In this document: piece after piece, positions 44,234-55,985 of the stretch | How positions within the stretch are numbered: the first letter of the stretch is position 1 | Layout of the letters: each line of letters begins with the position of its first letter | Assembly (NCBI GenBank): GCA_030248135.1 | Contig: JASANC010001479.1 | Span: 1 to 64,000 of the forward strand | From: Theristus sp. LFF4_11 | Taxonomy: Eukaryota > Nematoda > Chromadorea > Monhysterida > Xyalidae | Length of the DNA stretch: 64,000 nt | Direction of reading: 5' to 3' | The notes under the pieces: model-generated | The model's input: the letters and a program-made list of their open reading frames with translations, nothing else | Database searches by the model: none | What the model was told of the DNA's origin: nothing | Program-made: the position numbers and the translations under genes

Positions 44234-47200
44234 GACGGAATGGGATATGCGAATCAGATAGTTTAGGCTGAGTTCTTATTCTAGTTCAAGCCTATACTGT
44301 TATGTTATTCGAAAATCCAAATCCAAAATTCCTTTGCTCCAAAAGTTGTTCAAGCCTAAAATCAATCGGTGAAACAATCCAAAATCGACTTCAAAAAATT
44401 TTTTTGTTGAACTTGTGCCAAAAATTAGGTTTTCAGAGCATGTTAGATAAAGGAAAATTTTCTTAAAGCTTCAGTTACTGCGCACGCGTACGGGCATCGG
44501 CATGCTCATGCTCATGATTAGGCCTAGGGTTAGGGGCTTTGAAATTTTTTTTTTGTTTTTTTTATTTGTTTTTTTTCAAACTTAAAAAAATTTGCACGTA
44601 ATCCTAACCAGTACCGTGGGCCCAAAACAATTTTCGAAGGGGGGGTATGGTGCCGTGGGGGGGGGGGGGTGCCGACCAAAAAGTGAGGGGGGGTCCAACC
44701 TATGGTAACGTGGGACCCCCCCATGGGGGTCCCATGGGGGGGGGGTGCATTTTTTCAAAATTTTCTGTGGGGGGGGGTCCACCCCCGCCACCCCCCCATG
44801 ATAATTTTTCGCTTAAATTTTGAAGGAAAAACGCTAAATTTTGCTGCAAAATCGTTGAAATTACAATGAAGATGGTCAAGTTACGTAATGCATCATTATT
44901 AAAACAGGTGCATGTGCAGTAGCGGTGGCCCCTGCCCTTTAACACAGGAAAGAAAAAAATGCAAAAACTAAATTGATCATTTTCACCTTATAAAAAAGGC
45001 TTGGCTTAGGATTAGGATTAGGTTTAGGATTAGGAACCTACAACGACTCATTCCAAGCAACCTCTGATCAGAAATCAAAAAAATCACTTTTAAGTATGTA
45101 TACAAATCGGTCAAGTTATCACATATTCAGCTTATATTATGGACTTTATAGACAAAAAATCATGATTTTTGAAAAAAATTTTAGGGTGTACGGAAAATTT
45201 TGGGGGGGGGGGGTCTCCGCCAGACAAAATTTCAGGGGGGTGTGGGGGGGTGTCGGCCAAATTTTCGAGGGGGGGTCCGATGCGTAATGCTTCTTTATTC
45301 AAAAGCACGCGCACCTCGCATCCGCATGCTCATGCTCATGGTCCAATCGCGCACAACACACGCTCCGCACCCACTTACACGCACGCTCCGAGTTCTACCG
45401 TTTAGGACATGTCACTAAACATTGGAAACACACACGACAACTGCCAAGGAGTGCTAAAAACGTCATTTTTGCTGAAACCACAAATGAAATGAAACTGAAT
45501 GCTTTGGAAAATCAATCAAATCAAACTTTTTTGTTCACTGTTGGCTGAATTCGTTTACGATTGATCTAAATCTGCCGAATCGGATATCGGATATCGATAC
45601 AACAATAAGCATTTTGTGTGTGATTCCTTGTCTTTCACCAATGAAACTTTCAGTGTGTGTCTGTCACGACAACCGGAGCAAAAACGATTCAATGAAGATT
45701 TTTCAATCCAAATCTGTCTCAAATGGTAGCGATCGATTAAGAAACACCAAAACCATTTTTTTTTCTTTGCGGATCATGGTGAAGCATAATGACATTTTGC
45801 ACGTTAGTGTCGCAGTTCGATTGGTTTTGCCAGCAATTTGCGCGAAATTGCATGACTGTGAAAATTGTATGATTTTTTATTTTGGCCCCGAGACTCATGC
45901 GCAAGCATGCGCGCATAGATTGGTAAACAGTTTCATGCATGATACGGGAATTCAAAATTTGCAGTGACCCAAGTCCCCTAAATAGGGCCAAGTCAGTTGG
46001 GCGATTTTGAATGGCCATATGAAGATTGAAACTAGTTTCCTTTCTACATCTACACACGCATTCAGTCGCAGAATCTAAAGAAACTGATCAAAAAAGAAAT
46101 CTAAAGAACCTGTGCTTCCTTTTCTGGTCGCTAGGTACAACATTTGAAAAAAGTATTGTGCTTAACAGTTGAGTTTCACGAATTGTCCGGATTGTTTTTG
46201 TTGGCGTTAAAAAATAAAAGAGGTCTCTTTTTCTCAATCAGTCGAACGACCCGACAAGTGGTTGAAAAGGTGGTCGAATGGAAATATCACAAGGTGTGAC
46301 CGTGAGTGAGCGTTTGTTTTTGCCACACTTAGCCCGTTCCATTTTATGTTTTAGTTTTCAAAACAAATCGAAATCACAAAACAAACGTCTTCCTAAAGTT
46401 TTTGTTTTCTCTACTAATCCGGAAATTTACAAATCAAGAAACAATTTTATTTTTTTTCAAAATCAATTTCTGAAGCGCGTTTTATTTTACGCTTTTTGAA
46501 TAAAGTAGGCAAACCGGTCCGATGGGGGGGTGCCCGGTTTTATGGGGGGGTGGCACGGTGCCCCCCCACCCCCCCCCCCCCACCCGACGGTCTCTGGTGC
46601 TCTGGGGGGGGTGTACCCCCCACCCCCCCTCGCCCACGGTACTGATCCTAACCGAATCCTAACCTAAGCCAAGCCTTTTCAAGAAAGAAGATGTCTGAAC
46701 AATTGTGTTTTGAACAAGTTTTTGTTGGGGCCGGAGCGTGTGCACGCGCGCTAGTGGATCATGAGCATGAGCATGCGGATGCGAGGTGCACGTGCGTTTT
46801 AAAAAAGAAGCTTCAGCATTTTTTCTTCTACTTTGCTATATTTGCTCTGAAAATTCGATTTATGGCATAATTTTTTGAAAGTTCAAACCAAGTTTTCTTC
46901 CCAACTTCTTTGTGTGCTCAGGTACATGCCATTATTTGGTCATTTTGAACGACGTACTCTATGTTTTTCGATTTGGATGACTTCTAGGGTCAATTTTTAG
47001 CGTTGAAATGACTTAACTGAATTGAAATATCGTTTCAGAAATTGTTTTGTTGCAACTTAAAACATGTTTTTCAGTCGGTAGGCCATGAGATGAACATGAT
47101 ATCTTGTTGATTGGCGTATGTTATAGGTCTATAATGGAGTTGTGCGATATATTGTTAAACAATTGGAGCAGAGGTGTTGGTCAATACCAAGAATTACGAG

Positions 47201-47328
47201 CAAAAATAGTCAATTTTGGTCAAAAATTGACTTCCATCCATCCATCCATCCATCCATTTTATTTCGCGAAAAGCAGGAAACTCCGATAAAACTGTATGAA
47301 CAGCATGAAATTCGGAGACCAAGACTTA
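44234..47328. other. Repeat-rich region upstream of SmD1
   Basis: The first part is the likely SmD1 promoter region, with no clear element. G/C homopolymer tracts lie at 44640-44800, 45205-45280 and 46520-46640. A repeat (44880-45110) holding TAATGCATCATTATTAAAAC and GGATTAGGTTTAGGATTAGG is inverted relative to copies at 48835-48995 and 53480-53697. A copy of the GCGACTCAA MITE family lies at about 45890-46069. No gene is seen. Confidence 0.55.
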
Positions 47329-47781
47329 CCGTATTACCTCTAATAAACCCCCATGGGGGTTTATTTCTTCAGCGACTTCTGGGGGTGGGGGTTTATTTTT
47401 GGGGGGGGGCTTTATTTTGGGGGGGGGGGTTTATTTGGAAACCATTTTTAGGAGTGGGCAAAATGGCAAAAATACCTTCCATGGCAGGAAGGAAGTCGCA
47501 GAAACTTCTACTCTACATAGAAATTTCCTTTTACAACAGCCTTTTGTAATGAAATTACCAGTAACTCATCCATTTGGGGCCTTTGGTAGCACAATTTCAT
47601 CATTTTCACTGCAACCAGCCATTGAATTCGCTGGGTATGTGTTTCAAACAGATTTCAATAATCCCCCATGGGGGATTATTTTTGGGGGGGGATTATTTGG
47701 AAACTTGTCGAGGGGGTGGGGGTTTATTTTTTTGGGGGGGGGGTTTAATTTTGGGGGGGGGGGTTAATAGAGGTAATACGG
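47329..47781. mobile_element. Second copy of the TA-flanked C/G-run foldback element
   Basis: CCGTATTACCTCTAATAAAC on the left and its inverse on the right are flanked by TA (47327-47328, 47782-47783). The interior shares CTACTCTACATAGAAATTTC and the GCAGAAACTTCTACTC segment with the element at 6701-7163, in inverted orientation. Long G runs interrupt it. Confidence 0.85.
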
Positions 47782-47789
47782 TATTTCAT

Positions 47790-48041
47790 GTCTTCGAAGA
47801 CAAAAATTTTCAGATAGACAGCTGGCTGAGAAATTTTTTTAGATAGATAATAGCTGAGCCGAAGAAACGTGTTTGATAGAGATTATAGATTTATAGTTGT
47901 TCTAGGGGGGGCCTGGGGGGGGGGCCCGGCCGCCCCCCCCCCAAAAAGTTGTGAATCTATCTCTATCAGAAAGGTTTTTTCGGCTCAGCTATTAAATTTC
48001 TCAGCCAGCTATCTATCTGAAAATTTTTGTCTTCGAAGACA
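47790..48041. repeat. Inverted repeat with G/C-run centre
   Basis: GTCTTCGAAGACAAAAATTT at the left and AAATTTTTGTCTTCGAAGAC at the right are exact inverses. Arms of about 90 bp (AGATAGACAGCTGGCTGAGA and its inverse) surround a GGGGG...CCCCCC centre at about 47905-47942. It directly follows the foldback element. Confidence 0.8.
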
Positions 48042-48834
48042 TAAAATGAGTCAATTTTTGACCAAAATTGACCATTTTTGCACGAAATTCTTAAAAATTT
48101 TGCTAATTTTAGTTACAATACGCGTTTATACTTGATTTTTAGCATTTTAAGCATTATTTAACTGATTTTATAGCTTTTTAGCGTTTTAGCTATCTATCTA
48201 TCTAATTTCAAAATTTTGACCGCCCCCCCCAGTCACATGCCCCCCCCGCCCCCCCCCCAAAAAAATTTTCCAACTATCTGGAAAATTTGCTCCAGCTATC
48301 TATATCGCCCCCCCCAACCCCTCGGCTCTGGAACAACTATGGATAGATTCGAAAATTTTTTGGGGGGGCCGGCCCCCTCCCCCAGCCCCCCCCCCTAGAA
48401 CAACTATGGGCTAGTTTAGGCAACGTCTCCCAACATCAGTGGTTTGATTTAGTGCGACAAGCCAACCAAAATTTCTTGAATTTGAAAAAAATCGGCATTT
48501 TTTTGTTTTTTAATTCAATTTTAAAAAATTCGATTTTTGTTTAACAACCCTAGTTCGTTCACCGTGGATGCATTTTTTTCTCATTCATTGTTTCTGACTG
48601 TCGGCGGTTGGTTGCATTTTGTGGATTTCTTTCTTTGTGTGAAATCCTGGGTAGTTATCTGCCCATTCGTTTGCATCGACTTTTTTGCTTGCTTTCATTG
48701 ATGCATTCACCAATTTCATCAATAATCTTGTAATTCTTCTGTTTTTTGTGACATCGTTTGTTTGTTTTGCATAATGGAAGCTTTGTGAATGTGTTGATGT
48801 GAACTGGCCGTGAGGCTTACAAATAAAACTTGAC

Positions 48835-48995
48835 TTGACTTCGTTGTAGGTTCCTAATCCTTTCTAATCCTCCTAAGCCAAGCCTTTTTGATAAGGTGAA
48901 AATAATCAATTTAGTTTCTGCATTTTTTTCTTTCCTGCGTTATAGGGCAGGGGTGCACCGTTACTACACATGCACCTCTTTTAATAATGATGCAT
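48835..48995. repeat. Dispersed repeat, copy 2
   Basis: CGTTGTAGGTTCCTAATCC, AAGCCAAGCCTTTTTGATAA, and TTTTAATAATGATGCAT occur in the same order as at 53480-53697 and inverted at 44880-45110. It ends about 240 bp before the TIL gene start. Confidence 0.75.
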
Positions 48996-49233
48996 CACGC
49001 CTAAGTGGAGAGGGGTGTGGATTTGGTTGGGAAATACATTTTATAAACTCGTAACAGAATTTAATCAAAGCTAAGCTTTGTGGTCACAATGTAATGCTCA
49101 ATGCTGAGCTACTTTTTTTGATAAATTTAAGGGTTGGTTTGGAAAAGTATGCGTCATATTTTGGTTTGGAACCAAAAGCAAAGGAAGCGAAACAACAGGT
49201 GTTTGTTGGAAAAAACGCACCACAAAAAACAAA

Positions 49234-49629
49234 ATGTACAATTTGCATGTGCGACTTTACTTTCTTGTGCTGCTAGTGGTTGTTGCGTTCGCGGACGAAA
49301 CAGGTTTTTTTGCAATTGTGCCGTAACTTTTTCACAGTGACCATGAGTGTTTTTATTGATTCTGATCCATCTATTTTGTAATCCTGGTTTTTATTGTTTT
49401 TGTTTCGTTAAATTTCAAGTACAAAATTAACGTTACAGGAGGTTGCAGAGAATATGAGCGACTGAACGCTTGTGGCAATCACTGTGAGGCTCTATGTTCG
49501 ATGAACAATGGGGGACCACGAACTTGCTTGGCCATCTGCTCGGAACCAGCATGCGTCTGCATCGACGGATACGCCCGCATCGGAATGGCGGGCCGGTGCG
49601 TGCCTGTGGATGATTGTCCACGTGGTTGA
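49234..49629 (+). CDS. Secreted TIL-domain protein, probable serine protease inhibitor
   Basis: Two exons in phase: 49234-49303 and 49439-49629 (stop TGA), for 86 residues. Residues 1-20 (MYNLHVRLYFLVLLVVVAFA) are a clear signal peptide. The mature part has ten cysteines in the TIL pattern: CREYERLNACGNHCEALC, a Gly/Asn-rich loop, CLAIC, then ACVCIDGYARIG, and a close of CVPVDDC. This matches trypsin-inhibitor-like domains of nematode and arthropod inhibitors in spacing and in the CVC and DCP elements. The reactive loop would lie around the fifth and sixth cysteines; the target protease is not predictable. AATAAA at 49884-49889 is a plausible polyadenylation signal. The intron is 135 bp; its donor GTTTTT is weak, the only doubtful point. 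Confidence 0.88.
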
Positions 49630-49889
49630 TTTTTTTTTAATTTTTGTCGGTTTTGTGTTTTCGTGGTTTTGTTTTGTTTTCGTACGTTTGTTGTTTTGTG
49701 ATTGCTGTTTTATGTTTTCCGTATCATTTTTGTTTGTTTCTTTGAGATTTATGTTTTGTTTCTGTTTGGATACATTCATAAATGAATATTTTGTTGTTTT
49801 TCGCACAATGCGTCAATGCGTTATCTATTATTTCATTGTCGTTCTGTGATGAAATGAGGCATTCACGCAGGACTATAAAAATCAATAAA

Positions 49890-52560
49890 AATAAAATGGT
49901 TTAGAAATAACTGTCAACTAGACACAAAAAAAACTAAAACAAACCTTTGGTGGATCGGAGGAAAATCGAAGGATGAAAACAAAACCTTAAAACTTGTGAC
50001 ATTTTAGTTCTAACTAGCCAATTGACCCGTGCCTACGGCACGGATAGCTGGAAATACAATTATTATTTTTGAGTGGATTTTGCCCGATTTTGGCTTTTTG
50101 AACCGTGCTAAAAAGTGCATTGCATTTTGATTTTAAGCTGCTTTAGTCGTTCCCGTTCAAACTATCAAAAACAATATTCTGATCGCGAACACTATCTTTA
50201 CTGCATTCTGTTTTAAAATTACAAAACAATCTTTTTTAATAATCACTAATGGTCAATTGCTGTTCCCGCTAAAAACAATTTTAAAGCTAATTGAATTGAA
50301 CCGACAAAAAGCAACGCTTTATAAAAATCGTTTTTGAATGTAATTTGTAATTGCAATTTTGAACTTTTGTTTTTGAAATTGACACGTTTCTAATTAAACC
50401 CGCGTGTTGAAAACAAGTTTGAAGTGCGAAGTTTATAACTTTGCTGTAATGTTTTTACCCGTTCACCCTGCTCTAAGCTAATCCTTATCAGGCACTTCAT
50501 TAACAACCCCCCCCGTGTATTTGATTTCGCAATTAATTTTTTAGTTGACTTGTTTAGATCAAACTTTTCTCTGTTTTTGAAAAAGTTTTCAAGCAAAAAC
50601 TTTTCAACCAAAAGATACTGAAAAATAATGTTTTGAAATGAAAGTGCAATATGCACTGGCAATGTCGATGTCGTTTTGCAACCCGATTTTTGAAAACAAT
50701 AATTGCAACCATTCTTCACAGTTGGTTTTCTCTCGTTTTACGCTTTCGGTCATCAACTTGTGAACAGCAACAATTGCCATCAATTGTCAATCGCATGTTA
50801 AGGCGCTGTCGCGAATGACCAAAGAGTATCATGATGACTTCGTAGTGAACAGTGACGTTTTTGAGAAAATAATTGGCATTGATAATAGGTTAAAAATTGA
50901 GATGCCGTTTTTTAAATAGCAAAAATGAGCGGCAATTCAAAAAGCAAAAAAGTGCCACACACAGACACCACTATTATCTTAGTATTATGATGATGACTAG
51001 CCAATTGACCCGAGCGTATGTGGCTTAATCAATGCCAAGCCTTTTTGGTGAAGTGGCATTGAATTAAAAAGAAAAAAACAGTAACGTTTACTGAATAACC
51101 AACTGAAGAAAATTTACTTTGTGCTGCCGTGAAGCCGCCTACAATACAATATTTTTTATTGTATTTAAATGAATAAAAAATGCGAAGTTTATGAGTTTGT
51201 TATTTTTACCCGTTCACCCTAACCTAAGGCAAGCCTTTTTGTATGTGAAGTAAGATTGAATAAAAAACATAAAAATTAACGTTCTTTAATTACTTGTTTA
51301 AAAAAGCTAATGCTTCATTTACCCGTTTACCTTAGCCAAGCCTTTTTTGTAAAGTGAAAATGCGAAGTTTATGATTTTGCTATTTTTACCCGTTCACCCT
51401 GACCGTCAAGCCTTTTTGTAAGTTAAGTAAGATTAAATAAAAAATATAAAAATTAACGTTTTATTCAATTACCCGTTTTAAAAAGCTAATGCTTCTTTTA
51501 CCCGGTTAGCCTAACATAAGCCAAGCCTTTTTTGTAAAGTGAAAATGAATAGAAGAAACAAAAACAGTGACGTTTTTAATTTCGTTTTGCAGTCATTGCT
51601 TCTTTTTACCCGTTTACCCTAACATAAGCCAAGCATCTTTTGTAATGTGAAAATGCGAAGTTTATGATTTTGCAATTTTTACCCGTTCACCGTAACCTAA
51701 GTCAAGCCTTTTTGTAAATGAAGTAAAAGTGAATAAAAAAATATAAAAATTAACGGTTTTTTCAATTACCCGTTTTAATAAGATAATGCTTCTTTTACGC
51801 GTTCACCCTAACCTAGTCAAGCCTTTTTGCAAATGAAGTAAAATTGAATAAAAAATATAAAAATTAACGGTTTTTTCAATTACCCGTTTTAAAAAGCTAA
51901 TGCTTCTTTAACCCGTTTACCCTAACGTAAGCCAAGCTTCTTTTAGAAAGCGAAAATGCGAGGTTTATGATTTTGCTATTTTTACCCGTTCACCGTAACC
52001 TAAGTCAAGCCTTTTTGTAAGTGAAGTAAAATTGAATAAAAATATAAAAATTAACGGTTTTTTTAATTACCCGTTTTAAAAAGCTCATGCTTCGTTTACC
52101 CGTTTACCCTAACATAAGCCAAGCCTTTTTGTAAAGTGAAAATAAATAGAAGAAACAAAAAAGTGACGTTTTTAAGTTTCTTTTTGCAGCCATTGCTTCT
52201 TTTTACCCGTTTACCCTAACATAACCCAAGCCTTTTGCAAAGTGAAAATGAATGGTAAATACCATTGCGACCCAATTGAAAATAACTTACTTTTTTCAAA
52301 GACGGTTTTGTCACATCTTTCGCAGTCGCTCGTCAAGTTTTGAGCAGCAACAATTGCTATTTGCCAACCGTAGGCATAACCGTAGAGTATCAACTTGAAT
52401 AGAGTATCATGATGACTTTCAGCTATGAAGAGCGGCGTTTTGATTAAACAATTTCAAGTGATATTAAAAATAAATAAAGATTGAGATTGAGATTGAGATG
52501 AAGCTTTCTTAAATAGCAAAAATGGGCGCCAATTCAAAAGTGTGACGGACAGACAAATTG
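49890..52560. repeat. AT-rich tandem repeat region with CTAGCCAATTGACCCG boundaries
   Basis: CTAGCCAATTGACCCG occurs at about 50014 and 50997 in direct orientation. Between about 51170 and 52250 a unit of roughly 200-300 bp repeats, carrying TTTACCCGTTCACC, CTAACCTAAG-CAAGCCTTTT, and AATATAAAAATTAACG. Units vary in length. No reading frame is supported. Confidence 0.7.
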
Positions 52561-53309
52561 TAAATTTAGTAGTAATAGATAGATAGATAATGCAAAGAAC
52601 AGCAACAGTGCGGAGAACCTAACGTACGTAGTGACGAGGCAGAAAGGTAAAGCAGAAGCAACAATCGTTTTTTTAAAACTACCCCCGCCCCGCCACCCCC
52701 TCAAATTCGATCCTCCGAAGGTGTCGGGTCAAGGCTTAAGGGGGTGTTGCGTGGTGGTGGTGGTAGTTTCCTCGGGTGCTCTGGATCAAAAATCACAATT
52801 TTTCGGTTCCCAGGTGCATGCTTATGCACTAAATATAAGGTTATTTAGTTTTACCAACAACTATTTCAGCGATTTTTTAAATTCATGGCGTTTTTCATTG
52901 AAAAAGTTGCAATAAAAATGCGTACCATGAACCGATAAGTAACCAGTGCACCCCTCTAGCAAGCGACCGGGGGCATAGTTGTTCTAGTGGGGGGGGGGGG
53001 TGTTAGCGCGGTTTCGAATGCACCTATTTTTGTCGACCGTCTGATTTTTTCCGGCATTTTGGAATTTTTATAAAATTAATTAAAAAAATTTTAATTTAAA
53101 AAAATTGGGATTTTTTCATTTTTTTCGAACCCCAGTCATGGCAATTGGCAATGCAAGGAAAATCTGATCAAAAATCACTTTTAAGAATGTTGAATTGAAT
53201 TGAATTGAAAATGTGCACTGTCATTGCGTATTATTGGGAAATTTTGTGACTGCTTTTGGTCGTTACCGCTTTCGAGCGCGTTGAGTTGAATGAAATAAAT
53301 TGAGAATTG

Positions 53310-53460
53310 TTACGCAGACACGCACGCAGTGCTTCCTTCGACGACTGGCTAGCGGTTGAGCAGGGTTTGTCGTTGTCTGCCAAATTGCCGACCGTCTTAC
53401 GCGTTGAAAAAGTGAAGCGGTGTCAAAAACTATTTGATTTGACGTCTTCGTCGACGTAGT
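53310..53460 (+). other. Possible orphan terminal exon
   Basis: One frame reads SASFDDWLAVEQGLSLSAKL and continues LPTVLRVEKVKRCQKLFD to a stop at 53460. GC content and codon choice resemble the real exons here, and acceptor-like ACGCAG precedes it. No upstream partner is found and no family is recognised. It may be a relic. Confidence 0.25.
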
Positions 53461-53479
53461 GGGTGGGGATTTGTATACA

Positions 53480-53697
53480 TACTTAAAAGTGATTTTTTTT
53501 TTGATTTCTGATCAGAGGTTGCTTGCAATGAGTCGTTGTAGGTTCCTAATCCTAAACCTAATCCTAATCCTAAGCCAAGCCTTTTTGATAAGGTGAAAAT
53601 GATCAATTTAGTTTTTGCATTTTTTTCTTTCCTGTGTTAAAGGGCAGGGGCCACCGCCACTGCACATGCACCTGTTTTAATAATGATGCATTACGTT
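53480..53697. repeat. Dispersed repeat, copy 3
   Basis: Near-identical inverse of 44880-45110, including ATTTGTATACATACTTAAAA at the left end and AATGATGCATTACG at the right. A GC-rich segment with several open frames (53700-53845) follows; I could not decide whether it codes. Confidence 0.75.
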
Positions 53698-54411
53698 TTA
53701 GTGGGCGTACGACTACGACGACGACGCCAGCAGTCAGCCAGCACCGGGCCGGTCCTCCTGTCAAGTTTACAAACCTACCATCTGGCGAGTGGCGAAGCAG
53801 GCAACAACGACAACAACGCGTTAAAACGCTGAACGAGCCACACTAAACCGTTAGTCTGTCATTGTGTCATTATTATGATATTCATATCATGTCATTATGT
53901 TTGCTTGCAAAAATCGTTTTTCTTTAGTTCCGTTGAGTTTTATTTTTTAAGTATTCAATCAAACTTTGCTGGACGTCAAAAAAGGTCTCGTCAAACCTCC
54001 GAACCTGAGTTGAGTAAGTCGTGTACGTCTCGTCTCGTAAGCTAAGCAACCCTGTCCTGTGGCCAGTTTTTGAGTTAAAAGTGCGCTCCGCAAAACCCTT
54101 CTCAATCCGAAACTAGTCAGAGCGCCACACTCGTTTGTTTTCGCCGGTGAATTTTTCTTCTCACTGTCGCTCTTTCTGCTTGTATGTAAACTATGTCTGA
54201 ATGTAAGAAAACCAGAAATCATCGCGTTTTTTCATCAAAACCGGCGACAAAAAACCAAACCGCCAAAAAACACGCCACTCAGGTTCTTACTCTAATTTAA
54301 CTTGGAAGATTTTGTGAGTAGTTTCGGATTTAAGGAGTCTTTTAAACCGAACACAAAATGAGGAGTAAATGCACTCCTCAAAATCTTAACTCACTACCCA
54401 TTTTATAAAAC

Positions 54412-54960
54412 AAGGGACGGAAAAAATGGTTTTTATTTTTTGTGAAAAGAAGCCGGTTTCTTTTTACGGTTTTAAAACTGTTTTTTTACCAATACCTGAA
54501 GTTCGCTGTTGGCGGTTTCGCCGGGTAGACGCATACCGCGGTGCCCCTTTGCTCGTCAGTGCGACGGACACCAGGCAGAACTGCCGAAGGTGTTTTACCA
54601 CAGACACATCTTATACTTTGGTAAAACATCAGCGAACCTGGGTACAACCATTTCGGGCAATAAAGCCACAAGGGACCCGGTGTTTTGCGAGCGTATACAG
54701 TGCATGAAGTTCTTTTTTCTTGAAAATGGTTTTCCAGCTTCAGAATATTGCTCTGGATTTTGCCAAACGCACAATTGAGCAAGAAAAGCTGGATAAAGTC
54801 TGTTCTCGTTTGGTTTTGTGAACAATAATGGGAAGCGTTGCTTTTCCCACACAATTGAGTGGTGGATTCGACGACTGAAAACTTAAGTTTGTTTCTGCGA
54901 CTGAAAACCGGTTTTTTTATTATTGGCATGAAAAGAAACCCGTTTTTCGTGCCATCCCTA
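54412..54960. mobile_element. Non-autonomous hAT-like element, 549 bp, exact TSD
   Basis: The ends AAGGGACGG and CCATCCCTA are inverse with two mismatches, and the exact 8-bp TATAAAAC flanks both sides (54404-54411, 54961-54968). Inner ends carry CCGGTTTCTTTT-like words shared with 55986-57805. No transposase is visible. Confidence 0.88.
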
Positions 54961-55258
54961 TATAAAACCCGTTTTCTTTTCTTTTGAGTAGAGAGTAAAA
55001 ATGAGTAAAACTCCGCAATTCCTCACTTTTATAAAACTGGCCACTGATGTGAAAATCAATTGTTTTATACAAAGGTACATCGGAAAACTTGTGTGGCATT
55101 CTTGAAGAATAACGGTTTTTTTGAAAAACGCGTGCAAAATCACGGGTCGTTTTCTGCGTGCCTAAAAAATCGCGGTGCACTGAAGTACGCGCAGCTGGCA
55201 GCTGCAGCAGTCCTATAACCATGATTGGGTGAATCACCGCGTCGACTTCATCGACCCT

Positions 55259-55347
55259 TAAGGTGCATTCATGAAGTAGTATTTAGTGACCGTGTAGCTA
55301 TGTTTTAACACAGCTATGCGTCTTCAAATACTGTTTCATGAATGCCG
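55259..55347. mobile_element. MITE of the CATTCATGAAG family
   Basis: AAGGTGCATTCATGAAGTAG pairs with ACTGTTTCATGAATGCCG. The middle TATGTTTTAACACAGC matches the copy split by the hAT near 12540. It is a longer relative of 32841-32915. Confidence 0.8.
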
Positions 55348-55985
55348 CGTAACGATCTTGAGGTGCGCAGCAAAACAGTTGAGGGCGTGTGGTAACGGGT
55401 CAAGAAAGTCGTCAAGGAACAATTTTTTATTTAAAACAATTAGGAGCGGGATTTTCAAACCCTAGCGCGTACACACAGCACACAGACTCCAAAAAGCGGT
55501 TTATGTATCATCATTTTTTGGCGACTCAATGCGTGTGCAGACGTGGTAAGGAAACTAGTCTCAATCTTTATGTGTCAATTCAATGTCGCCTGACTGTTTA
55601 TGGGAATCGGGTCACTTGCATATTTTGACCGAAACAAACTGCTGGAATGAATGGTTTTTTTTGCAAATTATCGCAAATGCAGAAAAAATGATTGCAAAAT
55701 GAAAAAAATTCAGCCAAAATTGATCCTTAAACTAAGCAAAGTTGTTATGGGTCTCCGACCTTTCATCTGCCGGCACGTCGGAAACTTGATTTTTTTGAAC
55801 AAATGTTTTGCCGTGATTTTATACATTGAGGTTATTTTTTGGATTGATCGCAGATCACGATAAATCACTTCCGGTAGTTTGCTATTGCTCCTGCTAAGGA
55901 TGATTCGCCGGGCTGGAGCCCCAGGGCCAAACAAGCACACACGCACGCGTATTTAAAAAACCCGTGATTTTGCAGGCGTTGCAAC

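Noticed and set aside
45005..45045. TTAGGA/TTTAGG repeats as an interstitial telomere
   Set aside because: The units are irregular and belong to a dispersed repeat with three copies in the window.
54426..54929. Frames of 93-147 codons on both strands
   Set aside because: They lie wholly inside the non-autonomous hAT-like element with an exact target duplication; no transposase motif.
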